NCBI RefSeq assembly: GCF_000003855.2
Contig: NW_003101666.1
Span: 1,411,956-1,475,955 of the forward strand
DNA: 64,000 nucleotides
Origin: Blastomyces gilchristii SLH14081
Lineage: Eukaryota > Ascomycota > Eurotiomycetes > Onygenales > Ajellomycetaceae
Reading direction: 5' to 3'
Within the stretch, counting starts at the first letter, position 1, and every line of letters starts with the position of its first letter. The notes under the pieces were generated by a model. The model saw only the letters and a program-made list of their open reading frames with translations. It was not told where the DNA came from and did not search any database. The position numbers were made by a program, and so were the translations under genes. Positions 48,201-59,902 of the stretch are shown one piece after another.

Positions 48201-48782
48201 AAAGCCACCGGGAAGATATCGCACCCTAACACTTCTTCAAACCAGGCTTCTTCGCCTCCACCTCCACCTCCGCCCCCACCTACTACAGCCCTATCTATCA
48301 CCAGTTCCGATCCTATCAAGCAGAAAATGCCACCCCCTCCTCCCCACATAAACTCTGATATCGATACCATTCCTACCCCTGATCTATCCTCTCCCCCACT
48401 TTCAGCCAACTCATCCAGCGGGGGCATACGAGGGTGGCCATCCGACCAAATAACCCAGCGCAAGTACAAGGAGCCGTCGAAGACCCTCTCACCCGCAATT
48501 AGGTTAGAGGACAAGGATGACGCACCGTCTGCATCACGTACTCACATCTCGCCTCCCCTCACGCCACTCTGCGCGGAAAGTTCCGGCAGACAGCCTCAGC
48601 CTCAACTTTCTGTGAAACCGCCATCTGCCCCGTTGGGGGGTGGCTATCACAGCGCCGCCGTTGCGCAGCCATCGACTATAAATCAGCTCCCTGTTTTCAC
48701 ATCTACCTCCGCTATCCCGTTTTCTACTGCTGCCGCTTCTAACGCGCCTCCTGTTCCACCCCAGGAGGAACAGCGAGAGTAA
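45228..48782 (+). CDS. hosB: Class II-type histone deacetylase, Hos3/HosB family
   Basis: Removes acetyl groups from lysines of histones or other proteins, zinc-dependent. The ATG at 45,228 is preferred: the open frame extends upstream only through a TTG. Intronless, 1,184 aa. A Ser-rich disordered N-terminus (1-185) precedes the deacetylase domain (about 190-620). The catalytic set is present: His372-His373 (RPPGHHC), Asp410 and His412 (IDFDLHHGDG), Asp539 (SAGFDAS) and Tyr590 (LEGGY). A long C-terminal region (about 650-1,184), Ser/Arg/Pro-rich with a proline run (47 kb onward, poly-Pro at about 48,257-48,282), is typical of fungal Hos3 orthologues. Convergent with the gene at 50,111. Confidence 0.95.
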   Translation: MDRSQREQSSSAGKFQRRMSNKPSDELTHSFNRLSLATNSVAAGPPSSPSPSPYQSPSRSFDQNNSHSRHDSPSRAFANHPSVPRRTPSTSSLRDERRVSTSSLQKRSSVSSLRSVQTYSGNGVAPQRPSLSRRASSNFLSTTSPSMRPRSPMPEPPVQPAAPTASSIAQEHFKRELALHQSTDLQSKTLVIVQDACYGHRFSRPRTSKAGLEQIVERPERLLASVLGVSTAYIRLGRRYDDGQFAPHPDLDIRSLPVPPFQIRKTTRTMSLNSPAVTHVHGAKWMDELQIMCEAAESRLALNGKELVRPSSSGRDSSSASRPKLHEGDLYLCSESLNAFEGALGGVCEAVDAVFGPSSTTRAFVSIRPPGHHCSADYPSGFCWLNNVHVGITHAAMSHGLTHAAIIDFDLHHGDGSQEIAWEQNRKAKGASKNAPPHKKTAIGYFSLHDINSYPCEAGDVDKVRNASVCIDNAHGQSIWNVHLEPWKTSAGFWELYNTKYSILLEKTRKFLRSHTQRLLNSQNPPPPKAAIFISAGFDASEWEGVGMQRHKVNVPTDFYAKFTADIVRIAEEEGLGVDGRIISVLEGGYSDRALISGVLSHLSGLADSQKNTSENGDNRLATEMLSRLGLNDRPETVLEEDSTFDTEWWKLPLLEELELLANPPPPTPARKPREKGPPTYCSPTQASVAKIVMPSRDRRSISSQLSAGDGGYARPPLPVIDWATAAYELSKVLIPTDRQTISYQHSELKAENTRIRRDGHSTSNVSELIAVDDRRPMQLRERKQKSPTPELQTPKRPSRTSRRTTIASVSDLPDASIIESSGSSNQNSKATDAHSSRRLSIASTVASTTGGARSRGSVEGTSPPSSNESSAHVLNSRSGTSNGKSTDAILVQKSRAANVRTSPRKTAAAPQARTIGGGPMPPARSSSINKDISDRNLTNLSAGIRKLNIKLKVPSPEEHAAREEERRKVTTSRSTSKKSQTSKTPRSSSAKATGKISHPNTSSNQASSPPPPPPPPPTTALSITSSDPIKQKMPPPPPHINSDIDTIPTPDLSSPPLSANSSSGGIRGWPSDQITQRKYKEPSKTLSPAIRLEDKDDAPSASRTHISPPLTPLCAESSGRQPQPQLSVKPPSAPLGGGYHSAAVAQPSTINQLPVFTSTSAIPFSTAAASNAPPVPPQEEQRE

Positions 48783-49908
48783 GGCCATGACGGTCTGTTC
48801 GCTCAACTAGAATCCGTATTTGCGAGGTTACCCTGCTGCAATTTTCCTTTTTGTCGACTTGCTTCTAGTCTATTTCTTCTTCTATCTATACCCGCTGTAT
48901 TGGATGTATATTTAATCATATTCTCATCGTCTGCATTCATTTCCCCCTTAATGTTTGTTTATCCTTCATCGATTTAATAGTCAGCTGTACCATGTCAGAT
49001 CTTTCCTTTATTTCCGATTTGTTTTCCTTTGTCTCTTTGTTCATTTGCTTTTTGCATTTAATACCCATTGAACTATTATTATTGCCATTTTCTCACTAAT
49101 TTCTTCTCTTCGTTCTTGATCTTATCCCTGTTTTCCCTTCTGTTTCTATCTTTGCTTGCTGTCTATCTAGCTTCTGTAGTATTTTTATCTTCCATACACC
49201 CACCCACCTGGCCGTCATACTCCTGTTGGTTTCTTTTTCAAAATCTGCCTTCATTATCGTGACCACAATTATACCCCGCTGTATTCCAACAAGTGTTCTA
49301 GCGAGTAATATGCGCCTTCTTGAATTTTCTCTCTTTTCTCTCTTTATCTTTTTTATTTTATCTTTTTGTTTGTTTTTGTTATGAAGCTAAGTTAATTGCA
49401 CCCATTCATTATTCAAATTCAACTTCAATGATGATAATAATCTCAAATTGTCCTAGCTCAGAACCTCTCTCGAGCCTGCATTTTTATTTCCTAAAAAAAA
49501 TCATTTTCCAATCCGAATATATTGAAAGATGCCAAAACAGTGCATTAACTCTTCCTCTCGTCACGTTTTCCTCTTGCTTCACAGCTCCCGCTTCTGGTGC
49601 AAGTTCCCGAGTTGAAAATGTATGGTTTTTTCTTCCCTTCGTATCGTAAAATATCCCTCCCCTATCTTCCTTGTGGTTCTTTCCCTGAACCACAAAATTT
49701 CGGCAACTCCGATCTTTTCGTTCTTTTCTTCTGCCCGCATATGTGGAATGGTTCGGGCTCTTAACTACTAGTAAAAGCATGGTGGTGATCGAGCTCTGCC
49801 CCAATGTCCTGCAACCAGTATGATTGAATAGGACGGGGTGGATTGGGGTTGCTGCCGCCTCATGCGGTGAGCGGTTTCGGTTTATTTTTATTTGTATTTT
49901 TAAAAGGG

Positions 49909-49961
<53 letters not shown>

Positions 49962-50110
49962 AGAAAGAAATCCTCCTGGGGCAAAATGTCGAGGTAGTAA
50001 AACTCGCATAACGGGGGAGGGCTTTCACGCAAATCTTTACCGAGATGGATAGATAGACACCTTTGGTCATGTCGAGATAATACGAAACAACTCACGCGCT
50101 TTGCTAGAGA
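48783..50110. other. Convergent 3' region between the deacetylase and the next gene
   Basis: Pyrimidine-rich, T-rich intergenic DNA (48,830-49,400) with many TTTATTT/TCTTTT words usual for fungal 3' UTRs. It has a poly(A) tract of about 40 nt at 49,909-49,948, followed by an A-rich stretch to 49,970. No gene is seen; the open frames are homopolymer artefacts. Confidence 0.5.
49909..49948 (+). repeat. Poly(A) tract of about 40 nt
   Basis: A homopolymer continuing as A-rich sequence to 49,970, in the convergent 3' region. It could be a retroposed tail or polymerase slippage. Confidence 0.8.
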
Positions 50111-51918
50111 CTACACAGTCACTTCCCTTGCTAAGGCGGTAATTTTCAGAGCTCGAGAGCGTCTCCCTTTGGGAGGTGCCTGAGGCTTCTTGACACCCTG
50201 CGGTCTGCTTTGAGGTGGAGCTGCCCTGACGTTCTTTTCCCTAGAAGACTGAGATCTTGACTCCTTCTTTCCGGTAGTCTCGCGAGTCGCCGTCCGGCTT
50301 GACTTTGGCGTTTCCTGTGCTGCTTGTTGCTGATCATCTCTTAATGCTAAGGCGGTTTTTTTCGCAGCTGGAACTAGCTTCCTTTTCCTAGATGACTGAG
50401 CTTTTGTGATTCCTTGGGGCTTACTGTGCAGGGAAGTAGGCTTGGAGCTCTTTTTCCTAGACAGAGTCCTTAAATACCTTCTAGATTCAATCTTGGGCGC
50501 TGTCTCGCTTTGCCTTGCTGCTTCCTGTGCTGCTTGTTGTTGAGTTTTCCTCGATTCCATTTCAATAATTCGCTGACTCCGACGCAATGAACCAGTCTCA
50601 GCAATGGGCACAGAGCGTGCCATTCGTGATTCATTGGGTATCATATCTCGTCTCGTGGCTGGTTTTGCGAGTGTGCTGCTTTGACTTGGTGGCGCCAAAG
50701 AAGCCGTCCCTAAATGTGCATGGCTAAGATATTTAGCAGGAACTGCTGGGTTTGCTTTCCTTCGTGAAGAGACTCGCGGTGAACCGACTAGGGATTTCGT
50801 AGTACCACTGGCTGAGCGTTGACTCCTCCTCAAAGACTTCCCTGCACTTGGAGGTTCTATTTCGATATGCGACGACGGCAATGTTGCAGGTTCCTTGGTT
50901 TCGGCTTCTGCTTCTGCAGGACGGGGTGTCTTGTCTAAGCCGATAGCACATTCTTGCTCTATTTTGGGAAACTCCGATTCTATCCAGCGAAGCCAACCCA
51001 GATCTTTCTCCAGGTCAGATTCTTCTAGTGCTCTCACATAGTGGATCCAGCCCATATTCTCAGGTATCTGAGGATTGCGCTTACCAGCCTCCCAGTCTGC
51101 TATGTCTTTCTCTCGCTGTTTGCGCGCAGCCTCAGCCTTCTCCCTCCTGGGGAGTAAAAATTTGTGTTCGTGATAATGATACTCCTTCCACGTGTCTATT
51201 TTGGACTGTTGTTTCTCATCGAAATGCAACTGGATGCTGCCCTCAATCCCCTCCTTTTCCCGGTAGTCATGTACAGTCTGCTGGTATTTAGTAAAAACCT
51301 TCACTGACCTCCGTTTTCGCATCTGATGGGTTAGGAAAACAACCCATTGGTTTCGTTGGCCGCGATATCTCTGTCCCCAGTATTCAACCATATCCAGATG
51401 CTCTCCAAAGTCATTAGTTTGTGCTTGGGCTAATTCTAGTGGAAAGGCCGGCCGTCCACCCTGCTGTATTAGATAGTTATAGTCCTCCAAGTTCTCTGCG
51501 CGATGTTTCGCTCTAATAGCTTCCATCTCCGGGTCCGGACTCGGGGTATGGGTTAGGAAAGACGCGGTGGTCTTGCTTTCGGTCGAAGCAGAGCGGCGGC
51601 GAGCATCTGTACTGGATAGATTTCTGTTTTTTTGCCGACAATATTAAATTTTTAATCAGTAATCCGGATATCTGTACATCAAAAATCCAAATAGAAGCCT
51701 CACCTAAGTTTCTCCCCCAGTGCTGTCGCATCCAAGCGGTAATCCTGGCCTCTCGCGTCGACAAGCTCCCTTCCAAATCCAATGTCAGCATCCACATGGA
51801 AGGGGCAGGATATCGAACAGCAATGACAAATTCTTCCTTACTTCAATTTCTTTTTATGTTCTTCGGTCCATTCTTCCCCCTCCACTGGCTCAAGCCAACT
51901 TCTCAGCGTCGTCAGCAT
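50111..51918 (-). CDS. Uncharacterised basic, probably nuclear fungal protein
   Basis: Proposed exons are 51,842-51,918, 51,704-51,769 and 50,111-51,623 (introns 72 and 80 bp), giving 551 aa. The start MLTTLRSWLEPVEGEEW and the join KLK|ELVDARGQDYRLDATALGEKLR|NLSSTDARRRS keep frame throughout. A downstream ATG at 51,797 in another frame is a decoy. Residues 1-250 look folded, with Trp/Tyr-rich segments (GHL-type helix, DMVEYWGQRYRGQRNQW) and a charged coiled region (RREKAEAARKQREKDIADWE). The C-terminal half is disordered, Arg/Ser/Lys-rich, with repeated SLRRSQR units and several candidate nuclear localisation signals. I recognise no named domain. Confidence 0.75.
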
Positions 51919-52559
51919 GCGATTTTATTGACAAAAACTTCCATGTTATGATTTGCTTGAATCAAAATAGGAGTATCCTACAGTACGCCCTCCAGGTCCT
52001 TTGCGGTCAACTTCTCGAGATCATGAATAGATAGCTTCATATTGAGCTGAATGGCCAATAACGACGCGGTCGATTCCGGTTTATTAATGGTGTGTTCTGT
52101 AGTAAGTGATGGTTAGAAAACTCGAGAGCAGGTAGAGACTCTTTATATGGGGGTGAATTTTAGATACAGACAGAGGGGAGCGCGCCAGATCAGCGACAAA
52201 ACAAACAGAGCACCGCCATGCTACAACAGGAGGAGAGACGGCCATTGGATCACCGCGATGTGTCACTCACCGACGAACTACCCGGGCTGAAACCTACCAA
52301 AGAGTGAGATGTGACAAAAGAGCTCTGTTGTAGTGTTGGAAGTGAACCAACCAACAAGCAAATCATCATCCCTTTGTATGACTGACTGCGGCGAGCTTCA
52401 ATCACCAAGTGTGTATTGTATATTACATTAAATATATTGCAGTGCATGCAGTATAGTACAGTATAATATAATTCAGTGTAATACATTACGGTATCGGTAT
52501 CGGTATCGGTATAAGTATAGTATAGTAACCGTGCCATGCTTACTCACTCTCTGTAGTGA
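51919..52559. other. Promoter-side intergenic DNA up to the right repeat boundary
   Basis: Normal-GC DNA without a supported gene. It includes a GGTATC hexamer repeat at 52,490-52,511 and related ATAGTATA-type repeats. The sequence switches to AT-rich, CpG-free DNA at about 52,560. Confidence 0.5.
52490..52511 (+). repeat. GGTATC hexanucleotide microsatellite
   Basis: About three and a half perfect GGTATC units, 50 bp before the right repeat boundary. Confidence 0.8.
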
Positions 52560-52651
52560 GTGCACCACAGTGTATGGAAAACCACACTGTAAAGAAAATA
52601 TTTTCAATATCTTTATTCTTCATCTTCAAATAATCATTATTAATTATAATC

Positions 52652-53983
52652 ATGTCTAAATCTTCTAATTACACTGAGGAGCAGTTGTAAAGAGCTGTTA
52701 ATATATACAAAAGTAATTCAAAATTAAAAATCATGTCTCTGTTATGAGAATTCAAAGTCTTATATACTATCTTATATAAGAGAATCAATAGAAAGAAATC
52801 AAGAACTATGAGAATTTCACTGAATCAAGTATTGAATAATAGTCAGAAAGAGATAATTAAGATATGAATTCATCAGTTGAATATTAATTTTTATTCACTT
52901 ATTATTAAGTATATCAGAGCTGCTGTGAACTGCATATTAAGACAGTATTATACAGATTCAGAGACTGCATCTCTTACAGTAAGTAAGATATGAATATATC
53001 AATTCATTAAACATCTGTCAGATTATAAATAAATTAAGCAAAAACTCATGAATTCAAAATAAGTGTCTTATAAGAATATAAGCTTCATTATCAACTAATT
53101 TAATTGATATAAAGCTGTCTTCAATTAATATTAATTTTTTCACTGTGATATCTATAACTTTGATGAGATTGAATTTCAAGAAGAAGAAGAATATAAATAG
53201 TGAGTTATAACTATCTTTAAAGATATGAATTTTATTATACAGTTATTATACTTCTGTAGATTAATAACAGTGATGAAGTATATTAATATAGATAACACAG
53301 TATTAAATTCATTGATTATAATAAAATCAAAGATTTATTTAGAGAATTAATATACATACTCTAACTTATCTGATAACTATATTATCACTGTATCTGAGTC
53401 TGACTTTATAAATGATGAGATTGAATTTGAATAAATCAAGCAGTTTAATAAGATAATAAAAAAGTGTTAAATAAGCAGTTATTAACTGCTATTAATAAAT
53501 AATCATAATTCTCATTTTATAGAAGAATTCATTTAATACTGTAATCTTCATAAGATTATTCTATTCAGATTCTCATCTTATATAAGTTATATTCTACAAT
53601 CTCTTGATAATATATCTTTTCAGCAGTATAAGCATTATTATACAAAGATAGTTAAATGAGACTGTCTGCTATAAATATAAGCAGTATGATAACAGATAAT
53701 TTCTTACTAATCTGAAGAGCATCTGACTGTAAGTATTCAAATCTAATACTATGAAAGCTGGCTTTACTGACTGTGAAATGTATTCAGTTAATTGTGATAT
53801 AATTCTCAATTAATTGAGACCTCTTATCATTAATAATGCTCTGAATCTCAACATATATAATGATGATGATGATGTATATAATCACTTTACTCTGTCATCT
53901 GCAGATTGACTATTAACTGTTTTCTTATAATTAATCTTCTCAGAGATGATTGCAAAACTATATCATCAAATCAATGCAGTAGT
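52652..53983 (+). pseudogene. Fot1-like transposase, N-terminal and catalytic part
   Basis: Starts MSKSSNYTEEQL, a psq-type helix-turn-helix. A CENP-B-like second DNA-binding region follows (IRAAVNCILRQYY…ASLTVSKI). The first DDE block is CDIYNFDEIEFQ at about 53,142-53,180. Stops are frequent. The C-terminal continuation is at 59,770-59,902. Confidence 0.75.
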
Positions 53984-55549
53984 TAAACTGGCCGGCAGAA
54001 TCATGAATTTCACATTTAGTTTCATTTAATCTGATCTTATACATTTCTTAGCGTGAGTCTCACCAGAACCAAGTCTCAAAAAAATCTGAAAATGAATCAT
54101 TTCTGAGAGAAATGATGTGAAAAATGACCAGATTTAATTCAAGAACAGTAAAATGAGAGTAATTTCTCAGAATAAACTGTGAAAGATGATCATTCTTTTA
54201 AAATCAGAATGAGACTGAGACTGAAGATTAAAATCAGTCTCATTCAGTTCATTCAGTGATTACTTATATAATCAGAATTTGATAACAATTATTAATAACA
54301 CTTATGAAACAATTAAATACATTCTTATACAAGTTTATTCTTCACTTTCTCATGAAAACTACACTTCTCTGATATACTGTGATCAGAGGTATTAAACTAT
54401 CTGATAATTCTATGTTTTACAATTATGAGTTTCTTAATTATTTCTTCTTATAATTGTCTCTGATGATAGTGATAAATATCTTGACTTGAGTTGAACTTTC
54501 ACTTCATTCTCACTTCTGTCAATGAAATTATCAGAATATCACATGTCATCAGTATAACAGTTGAATATGTACTCTCAACAATTTTTCATAACTCTAGAAT
54601 TGATTTAATGTGTAAATTCATCAGATTATCTTGAAGATAGCAGTCAAATTTAGTTTTATAAGTATGTAGTTTTGTCTGATTTTCAGTTGCAATCAATGTA
54701 TATAAGTTCTGTTTCAAAGTTAGTATTATAGTTCTATATAATATGAAGTATTATCAAAGATCATTACTTACTAGAGAATTGTATTTCACTATCTTCACAT
54801 CTCAAACATCTGCTCATTTAAATCTCTGATAGTTGATATTGTAGTAGTCTCAGGCTAATTTAACATATAAGTCTCATTTCTTCTCTGTTCAATCTTGAGA
54901 AGTGTAGATATTAACTTAATAGAAGAGATCTAGTAGAGCTGCTATAGTATAGTACTCTGCAAAAGATTGTTCAGTTTTACTGTAGTAATATACCAGTTTA
55001 TCTCTTATAGTAATAATAGCCTGTGCTATAGCATCATTTCAGACTGAATTTCTTTTTAAGTGATTCAACTGCTTCTCAAGATAAGTAAATAAACTGTTAT
55101 ACACTTATCAGACTGACTGCAGCATTGATGTACAAGTGATTGAGACTGTCTTTATTATCTTATAAAACTGAAACAGTAAATTAATCACATATTTTAACTG
55201 AGTTCACTTCATATCAGAAAGTTTTAATATCTGAATCTTTTTCTGATCAGAGTATTGCACTCAATAATCAATTATCTAATACAATTGAAGAGCTTAAACA
55301 GTTATCTCATATATTGAACTTCATTATATTCTAATATTCTGTATCATATTCAGTGATGTGACTGATTTGTTTATTTATTGAATATTATGAAATCATTATT
55401 ATTATTTAGAGAAGGTATAAATTGCATTAGCAATGTTTCAAATCTGTGATATTTAAATTATTAGTCAATCTATTCAAAATTAATAGTAGCATTATCAAAA
55501 AGCATTACTAAAAAGTAATATTAAAAAGTATTATTAAAAAACATTATCT

Positions 55550-55860
55550 TTTGCAAAGTGAATGTAAAAGTTACTTGAGTAATCACTTTCATCTCATTCT
55601 CATTTCAAGAATCAGTCATCTCATTATTCTTCATCTTAATGTTAAGATTCTTTATCAGTGTTTATATCACAAGTTGAATCACATGAGCAATGCAGAGAAT
55701 ATGACCTTGTTTACTATTTCAGAAATGCAAAGTCAATTTTTACTTCAAGCTCTTTATCATAGTGTAGTTATTCACAGCATTATCAGTTGTAATTGTAAGA
55801 AGACTGAGATTAATATCTCAATAGTCATTTTTAATCACAGTTATTAATATCTCTGTTATA
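55550..55860 (-). pseudogene. hAT transposase relic (copy B)
   Basis: The minus-strand reading contains ITTDNAVNNYTM followed about 25 codons later by QGHILCIAHVIQLVI. These are the TTDNxSNN and CxAHVIQL blocks of fungal hAT transposases. It is better preserved than in copy A. The plus-strand frame of 98 aa here is antisense. Confidence 0.75.
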
Positions 55861-57212
55861 TAATTCTCAGTATGACTACTGATCAATGATTCAAATTCAA
55901 TTAATATCTCTTAATAAGTTCAGTTCTCATCAATGTAATAACATGTAACTCTTATAAATGCAAGATTGTTTGTACTAGTTCATGCATTCACTGTGAGAGA
56001 CACTCTTCAATGATTCTTCAACTCTGATTCTAGATGTTGTATATTGACTTTGTAGTGTGTCTCAAGGTTGGACTGAAGACAGAATCAATGTGAAATATGA
56101 AGATTTGAATTAAGTATTTAAAGAAGTGTTCAGAATTCAGAGTTTTCAATTGATTGAAGAGAAAGATTCAGAGATATATACATGCAAAGTAATTATTCAC
56201 AGAAGTTATCAGATAAGAGTTGTGAAATCAGAGTACTGATACATAGTCATTTTCACATGATTTTCTTCAAATTAGAAAGTTAGTATTATTAAAAATCATT
56301 ATCTGATAGAGTAACTTATCAGCTCAGTAGTAATCTTCTGATTATTTTTCTTTTATTATCTGCATTCTGATAACTTCAGATGTCAGGAAATTTCTTCAGA
56401 GTTATAATCAGTTCATGATGAATGTTTCTGAATGAAGTTGTAGTAATTGCAGTAGAGAGATAACTCTTCAGTAATCTATAATACAATCTGTTAATAATTA
56501 TTTCATAGTTCATCTCAGTGTTTGTGTTGAGTTTTTCATAAATTTTATGACCTGAAATCAGATATGAAGAATGAAGTGATTATTCATTATAATTGAAAGA
56601 GAGTATTCTGTGTTAAATTGTAAACAACATAGACTTTGTGATTCACAGTGATTTCTTGAAGAGTTTATAAATCTTCAATAGAAGTAAAAGAAGTGAAAGA
56701 AGTGAATTCAGAAGACATAATAATAATTTAAGAAAGATGATAATTTATTTTCAATAACTAATCACTGATGTGTGTAAGAAGAATTAATATAAGAGAAAAT
56801 AATCTTGTTTCTTAGCTTAGTTATAATTTTAGTACTAACTCAGATTGAATATCATCAATGTATAAAAGTAAATAAATAATCTTGATTAATCTCTGTCATA
56901 TTTCTTGAAATATATTAATATTATGAAAGAGAGTATTACTAAATTATGTTATCAGATAATATTATTAAAAATATATTAATAATTGTAAATATCAATGTTG
57001 AAAAAATGTTGATACTTATACATTATAGATATATATATATATATATATTATTTCTGACTTGATTACAACTTGTACAATAATTTTTAAAAACTCAAAATTA
57101 ATTTCAATTATTAATAATTATGAACTTATAACTAACTAATATAAAAAGAAAAAAACCTTTTCTACTCATCATCTTTCTACTCTTTCTCATTCTTCTTATC
57201 ATTCTTTATAAT

Positions 57213-57467
57213 TCACTTCTCATTCTTCTTCTTCTTCTTCTTCTTCTTATCTGAGATGATAATTATCTCAAAATCTCTCTTCACTGCCTTCTCAGAAAAG
57301 AATTTCTGCTGCTTCCTCTCAGCCAGGTTAATCTGCATCTCAAAATCCTGCATTTCCTGATCTACTGTCTCAGGTTTCATCTCAGCAGCAAGCAGATTAG
57401 CATACTCAGAAAGCAGAACTGTCTTCTCAATGTTCTGAATCATGAAGCACATTTGAGACCTGAACAA
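57213..57467 (-). CDS. Lys-rich accessory ORF carried by the hAT element (copy B)
   Basis: 84 codons, the counterpart of 20,372-20,599: FMIQNIEKTVLLSEYANLL…FEMQINLAERKQQK…KRDFEIIIISD and a poly-Lys tail. Sense readability extends upstream with no stop for another stretch, so it is likely the end of a longer protein. No recognised family. Probably not expressed as a functional protein now. Confidence 0.4.
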   Translation of the reverse strand: MFRSQMCFMIQNIEKTVLLSEYANLLAAEMKPETVDQEMQDFEMQINLAERKQQKFFSEKAVKRDFEIIIISDKKKKKKKKNEK

Positions 57468-59209
57468 GACCTCAATTCTCTTCTTCTCTGTCAGCTTCTG
57501 CTAATCAATTAGAGAATAGAAGTATTATTAAAAATCATTATCTCTCAATAAATAAAAAACTTATCAGTTTTGACTTCTTTATCTCTCACTTCAATACTCT
57601 CTCAATCTTCTTCTATTATTACTTATTTATAGTAATACTCTTCTTCTCTCTTTCTCTCTTCATCTTGATCTTAAATTATTCTCAGAACTTCTTCTGATCT
57701 CATCACTGCTGTATGAGACTCTTTACTATCTTCTTCTTTAATCTCTCACAGACAGTATCATTCATATTATTTCTATACTTAGTTCAGTCTAAATCTATCA
57801 GAAGTATTACTTAAAATCATTATCATTCTGCTTTCTTACAGAGCCTCTTCAAGGTATTATAAGATGTCTTACAATCTGTCTTCTCTCACTTAAATATCTT
57901 CTTCTTCTCTCTCTTCAATCTGTGATGACACTCACATGCCTTGATAGTTCACAGAACCGCAGAATATTTGAAGAAGAATGACATGATTAGTTTCAGTGAG
58001 TGTTGAAGAGAGATAAAGGCAGAAGAGACAGTCAGAAATAATATAATAATAATAATAATGATAATGATGATGATAATGATGATGATAATAATGATGATAA
58101 TGATGAAAGGAAAAGTGTATTGAAATATATTACTGACTTATCAAATATAAAGAGACTTAAAGAAAATATTAACAGCTTTCAGTGATGTACAGAAACAGCT
58201 ACAGTGTTGCATAGCAATATCATCTTCATTCAATACATACACTGTTAATATTCTTTGTATGCAGTTATCATATAATCTGTATCAGAGATACATGCAGAAA
58301 ACAGATCTTTATTACTAGAATAAATGATTGCAGTAATTCTCTATTTTCATATTATAAAGATAAGTTGTTCTTATTTCTTTCTTCTCTCTTTTCTCTTCTT
58401 CAATCAATCACTAATTCTAAGCTAGTATGAAAACTATTAAAACACTCTCAGAAACTCTCAAATTGAAGAGTATAGACTAATTAAATTTCAAATACAGAAG
58501 AAATCAAATTATCTTCTACAGATTCAATTATTCACTTTCTCTTAAATAAAACAGCAGTTACATTCTCTCGCTCTCTTCAATCAAATGAAACATGGCCTGT
58601 GAAAAGCAAGTATTATATCAGGTCATAATGATTAACACAGCTTCAGCACATAGAGCTGTATATACACAGTGCATGCTGAACTGAGAGACTGTGTGAATTA
58701 TAAACCAGCAGCAGCATCTCAGAGAGAGCTGTGCAGTGTGAGAAAGCTGCAACTCTCAGTTATATGTGTAGAGAGTAAATCACTGCAGTAAGTATATATG
58801 TATTAAAATAATGCTTTTTAGTAACACTCAGTCTCTGATATGATGAAAATAGAGTCTCTTCATGAGATCTGTTTCTATCAGAAGTTAGAGAATCTTATAT
58901 TTCTCAAGATTATCTTCATATGCCTTGTTTATAAAATTAATGAAGAAAATCATCAATTTCAGTATTCTGTTCTTGATATTATTTAAGTGATAGCAGAGTT
59001 CACTCTGATCACACTTTTTAAGTGTATATTTTCTAATTATTCACATTTATATAGATATATACTGATTATTTATTAGATAATGTTAAGATAATGACTCATC
59101 ACAGTCATATTACTCTCACTGTGAGAAATACACAGTTGATAATAAATATTATAAAGACTCTGAGAAGTAAGTATTTTAAAAGTACTGCAGCTCTGTGATC
59201 TTGATTTTT

Positions 59210-59400
59210 TTTATTTTTATTTTTTGTTTTTTTCTTTTTCTTTAATTTTTTTTTTTCTTTCTCTTTCTTTCTCTTTTTTTCTTTCTCTTCTTTTTTTCTT
59301 TTTCTTTTTTTTTTTTTTTTTTTTATTGTGATTTTTTCTTATTGTTTTATTTTTTGTTTTTTTGTTATTTTTTATATTTTATATTTTTTTTTAATTAAAA
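59210..59400 (+). repeat. Pyrimidine tract (T-rich) in hAT copy B
   Basis: About 190 bp of nearly pure T/C; the equivalent in copy A is the A-rich tract 18,420-18,540. It is therefore part of the element, not a retroposon tail, and it has changed length between copies. Confidence 0.8.
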
Positions 59401-59769
59401 TGATATTAATTATGATCTGTGTTCAGAAAAGTAATAATATTTAATAATACTCTCTATTGAATTTTTAAGAAATGAGTACTATGTTATAATATTATGTAAG
59501 TGAGAAATAATTTCATGATCTCATTTAATGTCATTTTCAATAATGAGATCAGAATGAAAATGTGACTAAGAATTCAAATATATTCTTTATCTAAGACTAG
59601 ATTTTTATTTGAAAAGTGAATCTGAGATCTTTAATATTTGAAATAATGAGATTTGAGATCAATGTGATGAATATAAATTATGATCAGAAGTAATGCTTTT
59701 AGACAATATAATAACTGTAAAGTTTAATTCTGATCTCAGACACGGTCACACGGTCAGTCTAGTAGTAGT

Positions 59770-59902
59770 TAAGATCTTAGAAGATGTGAAGAATACTCTT
59801 ACATCTGATTTAATAAGACAGTTGAACAAGATCTTTAAGAGTAGCATGATTCAGACAGAATTAAACATGCATCATTATAACATAGCAGAACTGAAGCAGT
59901 GA
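59770..59902 (+). pseudogene. Fot1-like transposase, C-terminal part
   Basis: An open 44-codon reading (ILEDVKNTLTSDLIRQL…MIQTELNMHHYNIAELKQ) ending in TGA at 59,900-59,902, in frame with the N-terminal part once the hAT is removed. Confidence 0.6.

Larger units (their letters stand above)
53984..59761 (-). mobile_element. hAT-superfamily DNA transposon, copy B (inverted)
   Basis: 5,778 bp, with ends TAAACTGGCC at 53,984 (one G-to-A change from TAGACTGGCC) and GTCAGTCTA ending at 59,761. The flanking 8-bp duplication is GCAGTAGT (53,976-53,983) / GTAGTAGT (59,762-59,769), differing by one C-to-T. It is homologous end to end with copy A in reverse orientation. The transposase relic lies on the minus strand at about 55,550-55,850. 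Confidence 0.88.

Noticed and set aside
47459..48514. 351-aa minus-strand frame inside the deacetylase gene
   Set aside because: Antisense to the Ser/Pro-rich tail of the deacetylase and Gly/Glu-rich in consequence. No independent support.
51513..51797. Minus-strand frame starting MWMLTLDLEGS as first exon of the 50,111 gene
   Set aside because: It reads part of an intron and an exon in the wrong frame. The model starting at 51,918 uses GTAAGG/AAG and GTGAGG/CAG junctions, keeps phase, and gives a more protein-like N-terminus.
53984..59761. TA or TTAA target duplication for the large inverted elements (mariner or piggyBac)
   Set aside because: Both copies show matching 8-bp flanks, and the host transposase frames are restored only when 8 bp are removed, which fits hAT.
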